From contig CAINJJ010000030.1 in NCBI GenBank assembly GCA_903849645.1, forward strand, positions 62,001 to 126,000: a DNA stretch of 64,000 nucleotides, given 5' to 3'. This DNA is from an uncultured Acidobacteriaceae bacterium. GTDB lineage: Bacteria; Acidobacteriota; Terriglobia; Terriglobales; Acidobacteriaceae. Of this stretch, positions 37,578-47,261 are shown in pieces. Below the pieces are notes generated by a model. It did not search any database and was not told the DNA's origin. It was given only the letters and a program-made list of their open reading frames with translations. Numbering within the stretch: the first letter of the stretch is position 1; each line of letters begins with the position of its first letter. Made by a program: the position numbers and the translations under genes.

Positions 37578-38855
37578 CTAGCGCTGGGCTTCGGGCTGGG
37601 GAGCGGTCGGAAGCATCTCGGCCTGCTGACTCTTGTCGGCGAAGTAGTTGCGGTCCCAAAGATTGCGGTAGAAGGCGCCGGTGAGTTCGGCGGCACGGGG
37701 GCCGAAGGTGGGGCGGCCGCCCTCGAGGAAGAAGACGGTGACGAGGCTGCCCTGGGGCGAGTCGGAGAAGGAGGCGAACCAGCCAAAGCGGGTTCCCTTG
37801 TCGGAGCAGGTGCCGGTCTTGCCGAAGACGGGCAGTTCGCTGAAGTTGGCCCGGAGGCGGCGCGCGGTGCCGTATTCGACCGCGCCGGCCATGCCGTCCT
37901 GGAGGTCGGGGACGAAGCGGGCGATGTCGAGGGTGCGCTTGACCTTGGGTTCAAGGGCGGCTGCGTCCTGCTGGGTGGCTGGATGCTGGAGGTAGTAGAG
38001 GGTTCCGCCATTGGCGATGGCGGCTACGAAAGCGCCGAGCTGGAGGGGGGTCATGGAGACGCCCTGGCCAAAGCTGCACATGCGGCCCACACCACCCTCG
38101 GAGGCGGGGAGTTCCTGGTCGGGGTAGACACCCAACTGCTCGCCCTCGATGTTGTAGCCGGCGAGCTCGCCGAGGCCGAACTGGTTGGCGTAGTGGCGGA
38201 CGCGGTCAAAGCCGAGTTCGCGGCCGAGCTCCTCGAAGTAGAGGTTGTTGCTCTTGGCCAGGGCGTCGGTCATGTTCATGCGGAAGCCGGCCAACTGAAC
38301 CGGCGTGTCCCGGGTGACGAGCCCCTCGGAGAGAGCAGCGAGCGCGACGGAGAGCTTGATCGTGGAGCAGGGCTCCGCGCCGGGGGACAGGGCCAGCCGC
38401 TGGTTGACCATGGCGAGGATGCGGCCGTTGGCGGGATTGATGACAACTGCGGTGCCGTTCATGCCGTCAAGGGCGTCAATGGCTGCCTGGCGGACGACGG
38501 GGTCCTCGCCCGCAGTGACGTCTGCGGCGAAGATGTCAGAGGAGGCAAAGGAACTGGCGGTAAAGCGCTCGTAGGAGTGATGGCGGCGGCTGCCAACGGC
38601 GGCGCGGTGGGCGGTTGCCCTGGCCTGGCCCCTGGGCGTGAGGCGGGCCTGCTGGCCGGCAGGAGCGGCCTTGGAGGGCTTCGCTGAGCGGGCTGCCGCA
38701 TGATGAGCCGGGGCGCGGTGCGTCTCAGTCAAGTGCTGGGTGGCCGGCCGGGGGCGGTGCAATGTGTGCGGAGCATCGAGCGCGGCGGCGCTTGGAGCGC
38801 CGACACCGCAGAGAACCAGAACAGATCCCATGAACCAAACCCAAGACAGCTTCAT
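37578..38855 (-). CDS. penicillin-binding transpeptidase
   Basis: A 425-residue protein with an N-terminal signal anchor, a basic His/Ala/Pro-rich linker (residues 30-95) and a transpeptidase domain. Active-site motifs are present: SxxK as CSTIK (Ser164, Lys167), SxN as SNN (202-204) and KTG as KTGTC (346-350). GQGVSMTPLQLGAFVAAIANGG is the normal PBP2/FtsI-type helix. The PBP dimer domain seen in large class B enzymes is missing, so it is a compact cross-linking or resistance-type enzyme acting in the periplasm. It should bind beta-lactams. It shares the terminator with the arg operon. Confidence 0.86.
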   Translation of the reverse strand: MKLSWVWFMGSVLVLCGVGAPSAAALDAPHTLHRPRPATQHLTETHRAPAHHAAARSAKPSKAAPAGQQARLTPRGQARATAHRAAVGSRRHHSYERFTASSFASSDIFAADVTAGEDPVVRQAAIDALDGMNGTAVVINPANGRILAMVNQRLALSPGAEPCSTIKLSVALAALSEGLVTRDTPVQLAGFRMNMTDALAKSNNLYFEELGRELGFDRVRHYANQFGLGELAGYNIEGEQLGVYPDQELPASEGGVGRMCSFGQGVSMTPLQLGAFVAAIANGGTLYYLQHPATQQDAAALEPKVKRTLDIARFVPDLQDGMAGAVEYGTARRLRANFSELPVFGKTGTCSDKGTRFGWFASFSDSPQGSLVTVFFLEGGRPTFGPRAAELTGAFYRNLWDRNYFADKSQQAEMLPTAPQPEAQR

Positions 38856-39161
38856 CCAGTCAGCACCCTCTCAACGGTGGAATCCTTGCCGTGCGCCTGC
38901 CCGTGGGGCAGCCTGCTGTTCTACTTATCGGCTCATCGTCCGGGCGAATCAAGTTCGCGAACTGCGATGAGTCTTTTGGCTATCCAGCCCGCGCGGTCCG
39001 TGCGGTGCTTTGCCGTCCCGATTGATACCGCGGTCCCTTGGGGCTGTTGCTTCCTTTTACAATACGCCAAAAGTTCGGGACGGTGAGCTGGTTTGTTCAT
39101 ACGGTACTGTTTCCGGCACGGTAGGGGCCGCCGGATGGAGTGGGGAGTTCTGAGGGGACAC
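38856..39161. other. 306-bp intergenic region, promoter side of the transpeptidase gene
   Basis: No gene is convincing here. It should hold the promoter of the minus-strand penicillin-binding protein gene at its left end. A perfect 10-bp palindrome GTTCGCGAAC is at 38953-38962. No promoter hexamers were clear. Confidence 0.4.
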
Positions 39162-40361
39162 TCATACCTGAGAGGTTGGGGCCGGGTCGGGATGATCGGC
39201 GAGCGAAACGGCAAAGCGGTTGCGACCGGTCTTCTTGGCTCGATACATGGCGTCGTCGGCCAATCGGACAAGAAATCCGAAATCGAGCCCCTCCCCTTCA
39301 TCGGTCATGATGCCAGCGCTGAGCTGAATGGGGATGATCTTTCCATCGACGGCGAATTGCAATTCTTCGATGGCCATGAGAATGCGGCGGACGGCGCTCT
39401 CCGCCTGATCGCCTCTTGCCCGGGGAAGCAATGCGCAGAACTCGTCACCTCCCCAGCGGCAGAGAAAATCCTCATCGCGCAGGCTGCGGCGCAGTGTGGC
39501 CGCGGCGGCGCAGAGGACAGCATCGCCTGCGGCATGACCAAACTCGTCGTTGACCTGCTTGAAATGGTCGATATCGAGCATGATTACGGAGATCGCCTGG
39601 CGGTTGCGCGATGCTCCGGATATCTCGCGGAACGCGATCTCATCAAAGGCCCGGCGGTTGAAAAGACCCGTCAAGGCATCGCGCATGGCCTGGACTTCAA
39701 GCGTGCGGTTGAGCCTTTCAGAAACCATCATCAGGAAGAGGGGGAAGACAATGCCCTCGGTGACGATACCGGCGACATTGTTGAAGATGGAGCGCGAACT
39801 GTTGAAGTTGTACTCGGGAGTGAAACCGCTGGAGCGGAAGTAGTCGACGATGACAGCGGAGGTGCTTAAGGCGAGCACAGAATAGGCGATGGCGGTAACC
39901 ACGTCGGCAAATGGCCTTCGGCCCTCTTCAGCCTTGAGTAGAGAGCCTGCCATGAGAATCAGCAACGTCATGTTGATGAAGTTGAAGATGACGTGCTGGA
40001 TGCTGATGTTTCTATAGGCAAAGGTGAACCAGCAGCTGCCGACGAACATGAGGGCGGGGGGCAGCATTAACCAGGGCGCTACAACCTGTTGCCTCTTGAG
40101 GACGCGCACCGCCAGCAACTCGATGCTGAGGCAGGCGGCCACCAGCGTCTGGCTCACAACATTGAAGACAAACTCGCCCGCCCATGCCCGCTCGAAGCGC
40201 GCCAAGTAGGAGGCGCCAAGGCAAATGTTGGCCGCTCCCCAGAGGAGGAGTACCCTTCCAAGGTAAGCGGGGTAGGCCCTGCGTACAATCAGCACCAAGA
40301 TGCCAAAGCCTGTTCCGCAGCAGGCGCCCATCAGCCAGAGAGTGCGAACATCAAAGGTCAC
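39162..40361 (-). CDS. membrane-bound diguanylate cyclase
   Basis: A 399-residue protein. Seven or so N-terminal helices (residues 5-215) form a membrane sensor; the C-terminal GGDEF domain begins MRDALTGLFNRRAFDEI. The active site CRWGGDEFCALL (304-308) is canonical, and an allosteric I-site RDED (295-298) sits exactly five residues before it, so product inhibition is expected. It makes cyclic di-GMP from two GTP. The GTG at 40361 has GGGAGGGG 6 bp upstream. The signal sensed by the membrane part is unknown, and no EAL or PilZ gene is nearby. Confidence 0.92.
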   Translation of the reverse strand: MTFDVRTLWLMGACCGTGFGILVLIVRRAYPAYLGRVLLLWGAANICLGASYLARFERAWAGEFVFNVVSQTLVAACLSIELLAVRVLKRQQVVAPWLMLPPALMFVGSCWFTFAYRNISIQHVIFNFINMTLLILMAGSLLKAEEGRRPFADVVTAIAYSVLALSTSAVIVDYFRSSGFTPEYNFNSSRSIFNNVAGIVTEGIVFPLFLMMVSERLNRTLEVQAMRDALTGLFNRRAFDEIAFREISGASRNRQAISVIMLDIDHFKQVNDEFGHAAGDAVLCAAAATLRRSLRDEDFLCRWGGDEFCALLPRARGDQAESAVRRILMAIEELQFAVDGKIIPIQLSAGIMTDEGEGLDFGFLVRLADDAMYRAKKTGRNRFAVSLADHPDPAPTSQV

Positions 40362-40421
40362 GTGTGCGCCCCTCCCATGGAATCAGCCCGCCGTGGCCGG
40401 GAGAGTTGACCCCGTGGACCG

Positions 40422-42395
40422 CTATTCGTCGGACTCGCGGAGTTTGGCGATCACGGTGAAGTCTTCAAGGGTTGTGGTGTCGCCCTTGATTTCGCCGTGT
40501 GTGGCCAGTTCGCGAAGCAGGCGGCGCATGATCTTGCCGGAGCGGGTCTTGGGCAGGCCGTCTGTGAAGCGGATGTCGTCGGGCCGGGCGAGGGCGCCGA
40601 TCTCCTTGGTGACCCACTTGCGGAGCTCGTCCTTGAGGCCATCGGAGGGCTCGTTGCCGCTTTCAAGGGTGACGAAAGCGGAGATGGCCTGGCCCTTGAG
40701 CTCGTCGGGGCGGCCGACAACGGCAGCCTCGGCCACCTTGGGATGGGCCACGAGGGCGGATTCGACCTCCATGGTGCCGAGACGATGCCCGCTGACGTTG
40801 ATGACGTCGTCGACGCGGCCCATGAGCCAGAAGTAGCCGTCAGCGTCCTGGCGCGCGCCGTCGCCGGTGAAGTAGCAGCCCTCGACATCGCTCCAGTAGG
40901 TCTTCTGGTAGCGTTCGGGGTCGCCATAGACGGTGCGGGCCATGGAGGGCCAGGGCTTGCGGACAATGAGCAGGCCGCCGCTGCCGGCGGGGACGGGCAC
41001 ACCCTCTTTGGTAACGACTTCCGGCTGAATGCCGAAGAAGGGGCGGGTGGCGGAGCCGGGCTTGGCGGCAACCGCGCCGGGGATGGGGGCGATCATGATG
41101 GCGCCGGTCTCGGTTTGCCACCAGGTATCGACGATGGGGCAGCGGTTGTGGCCGATCTTCTCGCGGTACCACATCCAGGCTTCAGGGTTGATGGGCTCGC
41201 CGACGGTGCCGAGCAGGCGGAGCGTGGCGAGGGAGAACTTTTCCACGTGCTGATCGCCCCACTTGATGAAGGCGCGAATGGCGGTGGGGGCGGTGTAGAA
41301 GATGGTGACCTTGTGCTCGTCGATGATCTTCCAGAAGCGGGAGAAGTCGGGCCAGTTGGGCGCGCCCTCGTACATCAGGACGGTGGTGCCGTTCTGGAGG
41401 GGGCCGTAGACGACGTAGGAGTGCCCGGTGACCCAGCCGATATCGGCGGTGCACCAGAACACGTCTTCGTCCTTGAGGTCGAAGACGTACTTGGAGGTGA
41501 TGTAGGTCTGGACGGCGTAGCCGCCGGTGGTGTGGACCAGGCCCTTGGGCTTGCCGGTGGTGCCGGAGGTGTAGAGGATGTAGAGCGGGTCTTCGGAGTC
41601 GAGGTGCTCGGCGGGGCAGATGGGGTCGGCGGCGGCGACCAGTTCGTGCCACCAGTGATCGCGGCCCTCGACCATCTTGATGGGCGAGCCGGAGCGGCGG
41701 TAGACGACCACGTGCTTGACGGTGGGACAGCCGCCCATGGCTTCGTCAACCGTGCGCTTGAGCTGGATTTCGTTGCCGCGGCGGAAGCTGGTGTCCTGGG
41801 TGAGGATGGCGACGCAGGAGGAGTCATTGACGCGGTCGGCGATGGCGGTGGCGGCGAAACCGCCGAAGATAACGGAGTGGACGGCGCCGATACGGGAACA
41901 AGCCAGCAGGGCGATGGCCAGCTCGGGGCTCATGCCCATATAAACGGCGACGCGGTCGCCCTTCTGGATGCCAAGGCTCTTGAGGGCGTTGGCGACCTTC
42001 ATGACCTCGGCGTGCAGCTCGGCATAGGTGAAGCGGCGGATTTCGCCCGGCTCGCCCTCCCAGATGAGCGCGGTCTTGTCGCGGCGGGGCCCGTCGAGAT
42101 GGCGGTCGAGGCAGTTGTAGCTGAGGTTGGTCTGGCCGCCGACGAACCACTTGGCGACGGGCAGATTCCAGTCGAGAACCTTGTCCCAGGGCTTGAACCA
42201 GTGCAGGTCCTGGGCGACGCCGGCCCAGAAGGTCTCCGGGTCGTCGATGGACTGCTTGTAGAGGGCCTCATACTGCTCCAGGCTCTGGATGTGCGCCTTT
42301 TCAGCGAACTCCGCGGGCGGCGGAAAGACGCGGTTTTCGCGGAGCATGGAGTCGAGGTCTTGACTGGCGAGGGAGGAGACGGGCAAGGAAGACAT
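40422..42395 (-). CDS. acs: acetyl-CoA synthetase (AMP-forming)
   Basis: A 657-residue enzyme, close to the 652 residues of E. coli Acs. Motifs: [56 protein letters not shown] and the C-terminal [17 protein letters not shown] with the acetylatable regulatory Lys. It turns acetate, CoA and ATP into acetyl-CoA. The start at 42395 (MSSLPVSS) is chosen because AAAAGGA is suitably spaced; an ATG three codons earlier overlaps that site. The MHS-type symporter gene 223 bp upstream on the same strand may supply the acid substrate. Confidence 0.95.
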   Translation of the reverse strand: MSSLPVSSLASQDLDSMLRENRVFPPPAEFAEKAHIQSLEQYEALYKQSIDDPETFWAGVAQDLHWFKPWDKVLDWNLPVAKWFVGGQTNLSYNCLDRHLDGPRRDKTALIWEGEPGEIRRFTYAELHAEVMKVANALKSLGIQKGDRVAVYMGMSPELAIALLACSRIGAVHSVIFGGFAATAIADRVNDSSCVAILTQDTSFRRGNEIQLKRTVDEAMGGCPTVKHVVVYRRSGSPIKMVEGRDHWWHELVAAADPICPAEHLDSEDPLYILYTSGTTGKPKGLVHTTGGYAVQTYITSKYVFDLKDEDVFWCTADIGWVTGHSYVVYGPLQNGTTVLMYEGAPNWPDFSRFWKIIDEHKVTIFYTAPTAIRAFIKWGDQHVEKFSLATLRLLGTVGEPINPEAWMWYREKIGHNRCPIVDTWWQTETGAIMIAPIPGAVAAKPGSATRPFFGIQPEVVTKEGVPVPAGSGGLLIVRKPWPSMARTVYGDPERYQKTYWSDVEGCYFTGDGARQDADGYFWLMGRVDDVINVSGHRLGTMEVESALVAHPKVAEAAVVGRPDELKGQAISAFVTLESGNEPSDGLKDELRKWVTKEIGALARPDDIRFTDGLPKTRSGKIMRRLLRELATHGEIKGDTTTLEDFTVIAKLRESDE

Positions 42396-42564
42396 GGAGG
42401 GCATCCTTTTAGGCGTTGAGAGATCAATCCATCCGCGACGCTGGCCGGAGCGATCTTCGGCGAGGATTGCGCGTGGGAGACACTTTACCGAGGCAGGGGC
42501 ACAAAGGGCAAGTTGGACGGAATCCACCCGGAAAACGGTAGTTTGCGGGTCGGAGGTTGCGCCT

Positions 42565-42601
42565 GCTCCCGGTTGCCCGCGGGAAGCGGGAAGCCGGGAG
42601 C
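42565..42601 (-). terminator. nested hairpin between the symporter gene and acs
   Basis: An 8-bp outer stem GCTCCCGG/CCGGGAGC encloses CCCGC/GCGGG. It follows the symporter stop (minus strand) by about 18 bp. No T-tract follows, so it may be a weak terminator or mRNA-stability hairpin. Confidence 0.5.
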
Positions 42602-42618
42602 GGCACGAGGTTGCGGCG

Positions 42619-44097
42619 CTACTTTTCGACCGCCATGGGACCCGAGGGGCCGCCCTCGCCCCAGATGAGGGTGCCGTGGGTCTCCTTGAGCAGGAAGACG
42701 CCGAAGAGGAAGCAGACAGCGGCGACGGCGATGGGGTAGTAGAGGCCGGCGTAGATGTTGCCTGTCGAAGCGCACAAGCCGAGCCCGATGAGCGGCAGCA
42801 GCCCGCCGAAGACCCCGTTTCCTATGTGATAGGGCAAGGAGACCGAGGTGTAGCGAACCTTGGCCGGGAAGGCCTCGACCAGGTAGGCGGCGATGGGCCC
42901 GTAGATCATGCAGACCAGGATGACCTGGATCCAGACCAGGAGCATGAGGACAGGCTGGTTGGCGTTGACGGCTTCCTTGGCGGGTACCTTGGCGCCCGTG
43001 ACTGGATCAAGGGTGAGGGGCGTGAGCTTGATGGCGCCGGTGACCTTGTCCTTGACGGAGCTGACCTCGACCACGTTGTTGCCGGCGGCCTGCTGCATGC
43101 CCTTGTAGATGGGGATGTAGAAGATGCAGGCCAGAAGCAGGGCGGACATCATCAGCTTTTTCCGGCCGATCTTGTCGCTGAGAGCGCCAAAGGCGGTGAA
43201 GAAAGGCATGGAGAGGAGCAGGGCGACGGCGACGATGATGTTGGCCATCTTGCCGTTGACCTTGAGCACGGTCTGGAGATAGAAGAGCGCGTAGAACTGG
43301 CCGGTGTACCAGACGACGCCCTGGCCCATGGTGGCGCCGAGCAGTGAGATGAGCACCGCCTTGAGATTCGGCCACTTGGTGAAGGCGTCGGTAAGCGGCT
43401 TGGTGGAGGTCATGCCGGCTGCCTTGATTTGCTTGAAGATGGGCGACTCTTTCATCTTGAGGCGGATGTAAAGCGAGATGGCGACCAGAACGATGGAGAT
43501 GAGGAAGGGCAGGCGCCATCCCCAGGCCTGGAAGGCGGCCGGAGTCATGCTCTGCTGGGTGGCGACGATGACCATGAGGGAAACGAACAGGCCGAGGGTC
43601 GCGGTGATCTGGATGAAGCTGGTGTAGAAGCCGCGCCGGTTGTCGGGCACGTGTTCAGCCACAAAGACAGCCGCGCCGCCGTACTCGCCGCCGAGGGCCA
43701 GGCCCTGGAGGACGCGAATAAGAATCAGCACGATGGGCGAGAACCAGCCCGCGGTCTTGAAGGTGGGCAGCAGGCCGATGGAAGCCGTTGCTCCGCCCAT
43801 GATGCTGAGGGTGATGATGAAGGCGATTCTGCGACCGACGAGATCGCCGATGCGACCGAAGAAGAGGGCTCCAAAGGGGCGGACCAGGAAGCCGACGGCG
43901 AAGGTAGCCAGGTAGGCGATCAGGGCAAAGGTGTCGTTGCCGGTGGGATAGAACTTGAGGGCCAGGGTGGTGGTGAGCGAGCCGAAGATATAGAAGTCGT
44001 ACCACTCGATCATGGTGCCCGTGGAGGAGCCCAGGATCACATGCATAAGGGAGTTGGGGATATCCGCGCCGGGGCGGGTGGAAACCTGAGATGCCAT
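42619..44097 (-). CDS. MHS-family MFS symporter (organic acid type)
   Basis: A 492-residue twelve-helix carrier. The start [17 protein letters not shown] is the MHS (ProP/KgtP/ShiA) signature; [20 protein letters not shown] is the loop 2-3 motif, and [22 protein letters not shown] is the helix 4-5 block. The central periplasmic loop after helix 8 is extended (about residues 330-385, [19 protein letters not shown]). MHS carriers import carboxylates or compatible solutes with H+. Its position above acs suggests acetate, propionate or a related acid. An AT-rich inverted repeat lies about 80-110 bp before the start. Substrate is inferred. Confidence 0.82.
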   Translation of the reverse strand: MASQVSTRPGADIPNSLMHVILGSSTGTMIEWYDFYIFGSLTTTLALKFYPTGNDTFALIAYLATFAVGFLVRPFGALFFGRIGDLVGRRIAFIITLSIMGGATASIGLLPTFKTAGWFSPIVLILIRVLQGLALGGEYGGAAVFVAEHVPDNRRGFYTSFIQITATLGLFVSLMVIVATQQSMTPAAFQAWGWRLPFLISIVLVAISLYIRLKMKESPIFKQIKAAGMTSTKPLTDAFTKWPNLKAVLISLLGATMGQGVVWYTGQFYALFYLQTVLKVNGKMANIIVAVALLLSMPFFTAFGALSDKIGRKKLMMSALLLACIFYIPIYKGMQQAAGNNVVEVSSVKDKVTGAIKLTPLTLDPVTGAKVPAKEAVNANQPVLMLLVWIQVILVCMIYGPIAAYLVEAFPAKVRYTSVSLPYHIGNGVFGGLLPLIGLGLCASTGNIYAGLYYPIAVAAVCFLFGVFLLKETHGTLIWGEGGPSGPMAVEK

Positions 44098-44173
44098 GTA
44101 CTTTCAACCTCACAGAGAACCGCGCGGCCTTGGGTGAAGTGGTAGATTCCAGGGCGCGGCACTGGGGAATTTG

Positions 44174-44206
44174 GATTTCAGTTGGCAAGATTGCTTGCTG
44201 GAAATC
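44174..44206. promoter_or_regulatory. AT-rich inverted repeat upstream of the symporter gene
   Basis: GATTTC...GCAAG-ATTG-CTTGC...GAAATC: two paired segments, 6 and 5 bp, forming one interrupted palindrome about 77-109 bp before the start on the minus strand. The region is much richer in A/T than its surroundings. A candidate regulator site or hairpin. Confidence 0.4.
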
Positions 44207-44251
44207 ATGAATGTCAAGTTAATTTATTGAAATCAATCCCCATGGGCGCGT

Positions 44252-44392
44252 TCAGAGGGATTTCTTTTGGGCGTGGACGTATTCGCGGAGGGCGGCGTTG
44301 ATGCGGCTCTGGTAGCGGCGGCCGGTGGCGCGAAAGAAATCAAGAACATCGGCGTCGAGGCGGAGGGTGATCTGCTGCTTGCTTTCGGACAC
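44252..44392 (-). CDS. BrnA-like antitoxin, short or truncated
   Basis: A reading frame ending at TGA (44252-44254) encodes QITLRLDADVLDFFRATGRR, then YQSRINAALREYVHAQKKSL. This matches the C-terminal ribbon-helix-helix half of BrnA-type antitoxins (LRLDADVLxxFRAxGxxYQxRIN). From a GTG at 44392 it would be 46 residues; the frame continues upstream without stop into galE's end but has no ATG. Full-length BrnA proteins are about 80-100 residues and lie after a BrnT toxin; neither is seen, so this may be a remnant. It sits 57 bp below galE on the same strand. Confidence 0.55.
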   Translation of the reverse strand: MSESKQQITLRLDADVLDFFRATGRRYQSRINAALREYVHAQKKSL

Positions 44393-44448
44393 TTGGAAGC
44401 CGGTTTCCAGGTGCTCCCGTCCCTGAATGGCCGGGAGCAGAACCGGAC

Positions 44449-45459
44449 TCAGGCGTAGCGCTTCTGGTGCCAGACCCAGGCGGTGCGGAGGATGTCGTCG
44501 AGCTGCGTGTAGCGGGGCTTCCAGCCGAGTTCACGGATGGCCTTGTCGGAGCCGGCGACGAGGAAGGCGGGATCGCCGGGACGGCGCGGGTGGACCTCGG
44601 CTGGGATGGGGTGGCCGGTGACGCGGCGGGCCGACTCGATCACCTCGCGGACGCTGAAGCCCTGGCCGTTGCCGAGGTTGAAGACGAGGCGGGATTGTGC
44701 GGCGGACTCGGTTTCGAGAGCGGCGAGGGCCAGCAGGTGGGCATCGGCAAGGTCGGAGACATGGATGTAGTCGCGGATGCAGGTGCCGTCGGGGGTGGGG
44801 TAGTCTTCGCCGTAGATACGGATGGAGGAGCGGCGGCCGAGGGCTACGTCGAGAATGATGGGGATGAGGTGGGACTCGGGGTCGTGGGCCTCGCCGCGGG
44901 TGATGCCGCCGGGGCCCTCGGGAGCGCCGGCCACGTTGAAGTAGCGCAGGGAGGCGGAGCGGAGGCCGTGGATGCGGTGCATCCAGCCGAGCATGTGCTC
45001 GACGAGGAGCTTGGATTCGCCATAGGCGTTGGTGGGCTGGAGGCGGGCATTCTCTGGGATGGGCACGACCTCGGGCTCGCCGTAGACGGCGGCGGTGGAG
45101 GAGAAGACGAGGCGGCGGGGACCGCTCTCCAGCATGGCCTCGAGCAGGGTGAGGGTGGAGGCGGTGTTGTTACGGAAGAACTGCTCGGGATGGACCATGG
45201 ACTCGCCGGCTTCGATCAGGGCGGCGAAGTGAAGGACCCCGTCGAAGGGTTGGCCGTGATCTAGCGCACTTTTGAAAATGTTTTCAAGCGTGGGCCGGTC
45301 GGCCAGCTCTCCCTGGATGAAATCCACTCCGGGCGGCAGAAGATCGCGGCGTCCGTGGCTGAGGTTGTCGAAAACTACAGCAGAATGACCATTTTGGGCC
45401 AGGAGGCCGGCAACGGTTCCGCCAATGTAGCCTGCTCCACCGGTAATGAGTACTTTCAC
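44449..45459 (-). CDS. galE: UDP-glucose 4-epimerase
   Basis: A 336-residue short-chain dehydrogenase: MKVLITGGAGYIGGTVAGLL is the NAD-binding GxxGxxG; FSSTAAVYGEP holds the catalytic Ser/Thr and the YxxxK pair is YGESK; RYFNVAGA and IRDYIHVSDLADAHLLAL are GalE blocks. It interconverts UDP-glucose and UDP-galactose for envelope polysaccharides. Start is GTG. The gene is alone on the minus strand with an extended upstream region. Confidence 0.93.
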   Translation of the reverse strand: MKVLITGGAGYIGGTVAGLLAQNGHSAVVFDNLSHGRRDLLPPGVDFIQGELADRPTLENIFKSALDHGQPFDGVLHFAALIEAGESMVHPEQFFRNNTASTLTLLEAMLESGPRRLVFSSTAAVYGEPEVVPIPENARLQPTNAYGESKLLVEHMLGWMHRIHGLRSASLRYFNVAGAPEGPGGITRGEAHDPESHLIPIILDVALGRRSSIRIYGEDYPTPDGTCIRDYIHVSDLADAHLLALAALETESAAQSRLVFNLGNGQGFSVREVIESARRVTGHPIPAEVHPRRPGDPAFLVAGSDKAIRELGWKPRYTQLDDILRTAWVWHQKRYA

Positions 45460-46104
45460 GAGGAGAGATACCTTTCCTAGAAACTTTGGTCTAAACTAAA
45501 GAGTCAACCCGCCGATATTTCTGGCTACACCCATGGATGAATCGGGAGAACGGCGCTCAGTTCACTCTCACAGGGGATTGTCGCACAGGAGCGGACCGGG
45601 AGGCGGGAGGGGCAGGTCGATTGTGCTCTTTAAAGCGGCGTTGAGATGAGATAGCCTTTAGAAGAGAGTTTGCTATGGAATCCCATTTGTGGTTGGATAG
45701 TGCCACAACGGGAAACCATGGCGCATTTACAGTTCCCTGGGAATTGCCCGGACGGTCAAGATTGAAGAAAGGCTGGCCTTGAGTCTCCCATCCGTCGATA
45801 GTTTGAAATGAAGTTTCGAACAATCCACGAGAAGGAACAAGAGTTTTCATCGGGTGAACAGAGGTGGGGTTGCAGCGGGCGATTACCGGGGTTACTAAAG
45901 TGCGAGTGACCTACATCACGGCAAATTGCGACAAAAGCGCGTTTGCTTAGGGATGTCAATTGATTTTCTGAGCAAAACAGGTGGGCGGAGGGCCAGCAAG
46001 AGCCTCCTAATGGAATTCGTACCGGACATCTTATTCGCATTTCGCGCCGGCTCCGAGATCATGAGACAAAGCCGTCTTTCGAGACGCAAACGAGGACTGA
46101 AACC
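45460..46104. other. 645-bp gene-free region between galE and tonB
   Basis: Divergent promoters of galE and tonB should lie here. Base composition is lower in G/C than the flanking genes, and short open frames on both strands lack ribosome sites and family resemblance. A cAMP-receptor-like palindrome, GTGA-N6-TCAC, is at 45906-45919. Nothing else stands out. Confidence 0.5.
45905..45920. promoter_or_regulatory. CRP/FNR-like palindrome
   Basis: AGTGACCTACATCACG has perfect GTGA-N6-TCAC half-sites, 185 bp before tonB. This matches the CRP core, but one such site can arise by chance in 64 kb. Confidence 0.3.
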
Positions 46105-47154
46105 ATGTCGGCAAGACCCTCCCCAGGACGAGCCACTTTTGGATTGCTACCCGAGCCGGAACGCAACCCTGCCTCGATCCTCACCAGCATCATCGTCAAC
46201 GGATTGATCATGGGCCTGCTTTTTTATATTGGAACGACGGCCAAGCACATGATCGACCAGCACCGGTATGAGCAGACGCTCCTGATCTTGCCGACCAAAC
46301 CGCCACCGCCGGTGGAGAAGGTGAAGCTTCCGCCTCCGCCCAGGATTGAGGCGCCGCCGATTCCGCAGGTGAAGCTGGATGCCCCCAGGATTTTTGTGCC
46401 TCGGCCGGAGCCCAAACCGGAGCCGAAGCCGATCATCATGGAGTCAAAGCTGATTGCGCCGGTGATCAAGGCGGCCAAGCCATCGGTGATTCTGGCGCCG
46501 CAGCCCAAAGCAGCTCTGACGGCGGCCATGCCGGCCCAGGACAACCATTTGAAGGCTTCCACCGCCCCGGTGCATCTGGGCGAGACATTTGGCGTGACGC
46601 CGAATCCGAACGCGTCGCGGCCCGCGACGATTGCGGCCATCGGCAACCCATATGGCGGGATGGAAGGTCCGGCGGTGGCGCCGCACGGCGTAGTGGGTTC
46701 GACCGGAATCGGCAACGGCACCAAGTCGGGCTCGAACGCGGGCATCGTGGGCAAGGTGGCTTCGGCGGGTATTCCGGGCGCCACCAACGCGGCGCCCACC
46801 GGCAGCGTGGGCAGAGTGGCCTCGACCGGGATTCCGGCGATGACGGCATCCGCAGTGGTAACGCCGCGCATGACGGGCATTCCGGCCTCCACCAATCTGG
46901 AGGTGCTGTCGAAGCCGCAGGTGCAGTACACGAGCGAAGCCAAGCAGCTCAAGGTGCAGGGCGACGTGATTTTGCGGGTGACGTTCACGGCCAGCGGGCA
47001 GGTGCTGGTGCAGGGTCTGGTGCATGGGTTGGGACACGGGCTGGATGAAGAGGCGCGGCGGGTTGCCGAGCAGATTCGGTTCCGCCCGGCGACGCGCAAC
47101 GGTCAGGCCGTGGACATGACGACCAACATTACCATCACGTTCCAACTGGCGTAG
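46105..47154 (+). CDS. TonB-like energy transducer
   Basis: A 349-residue protein. One signal anchor (ASILTSIIVNGLIMGLLFYI, about 23-42) is followed by a Pro-rich spacer with KPPPPVEKVKLPPPPRIEAP and PRPEPKPEPKPI that would span the periplasm, a Gly/Ala/Pro middle region with three loose repeats (GKVASAGIPGAT, GRVASTGIPAMT, PRMTGIPAST), and a C-terminal TonB domain ending GDVILRVTFTASGQV ... RFRPATRNGQAVDMTTNITI. It couples proton-motive force from ExbBD to outer-membrane receptors. No exbB, exbD or receptor gene is adjacent. Confidence 0.85.
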   Translation: MSARPSPGRATFGLLPEPERNPASILTSIIVNGLIMGLLFYIGTTAKHMIDQHRYEQTLLILPTKPPPPVEKVKLPPPPRIEAPPIPQVKLDAPRIFVPRPEPKPEPKPIIMESKLIAPVIKAAKPSVILAPQPKAALTAAMPAQDNHLKASTAPVHLGETFGVTPNPNASRPATIAAIGNPYGGMEGPAVAPHGVVGSTGIGNGTKSGSNAGIVGKVASAGIPGATNAAPTGSVGRVASTGIPAMTASAVVTPRMTGIPASTNLEVLSKPQVQYTSEAKQLKVQGDVILRVTFTASGQVLVQGLVHGLGHGLDEEARRVAEQIRFRPATRNGQAVDMTTNITITFQLA

Positions 47155-47261
47155 CATCTAGATAGAGCCCGGAAGCAAAGCGGCCCTGAGCCGCGACAAG
47201 CCGGACATGTGTGATCGGCCAGCAGCAAACTTGTACCAACTCATCCAAGGAGATTGAACTC

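Noticed and set aside
40497-42419. 640-codon plus-strand frame opposite acs
   Set aside because: Antisense to a clear acetyl-CoA synthetase; composition-driven.
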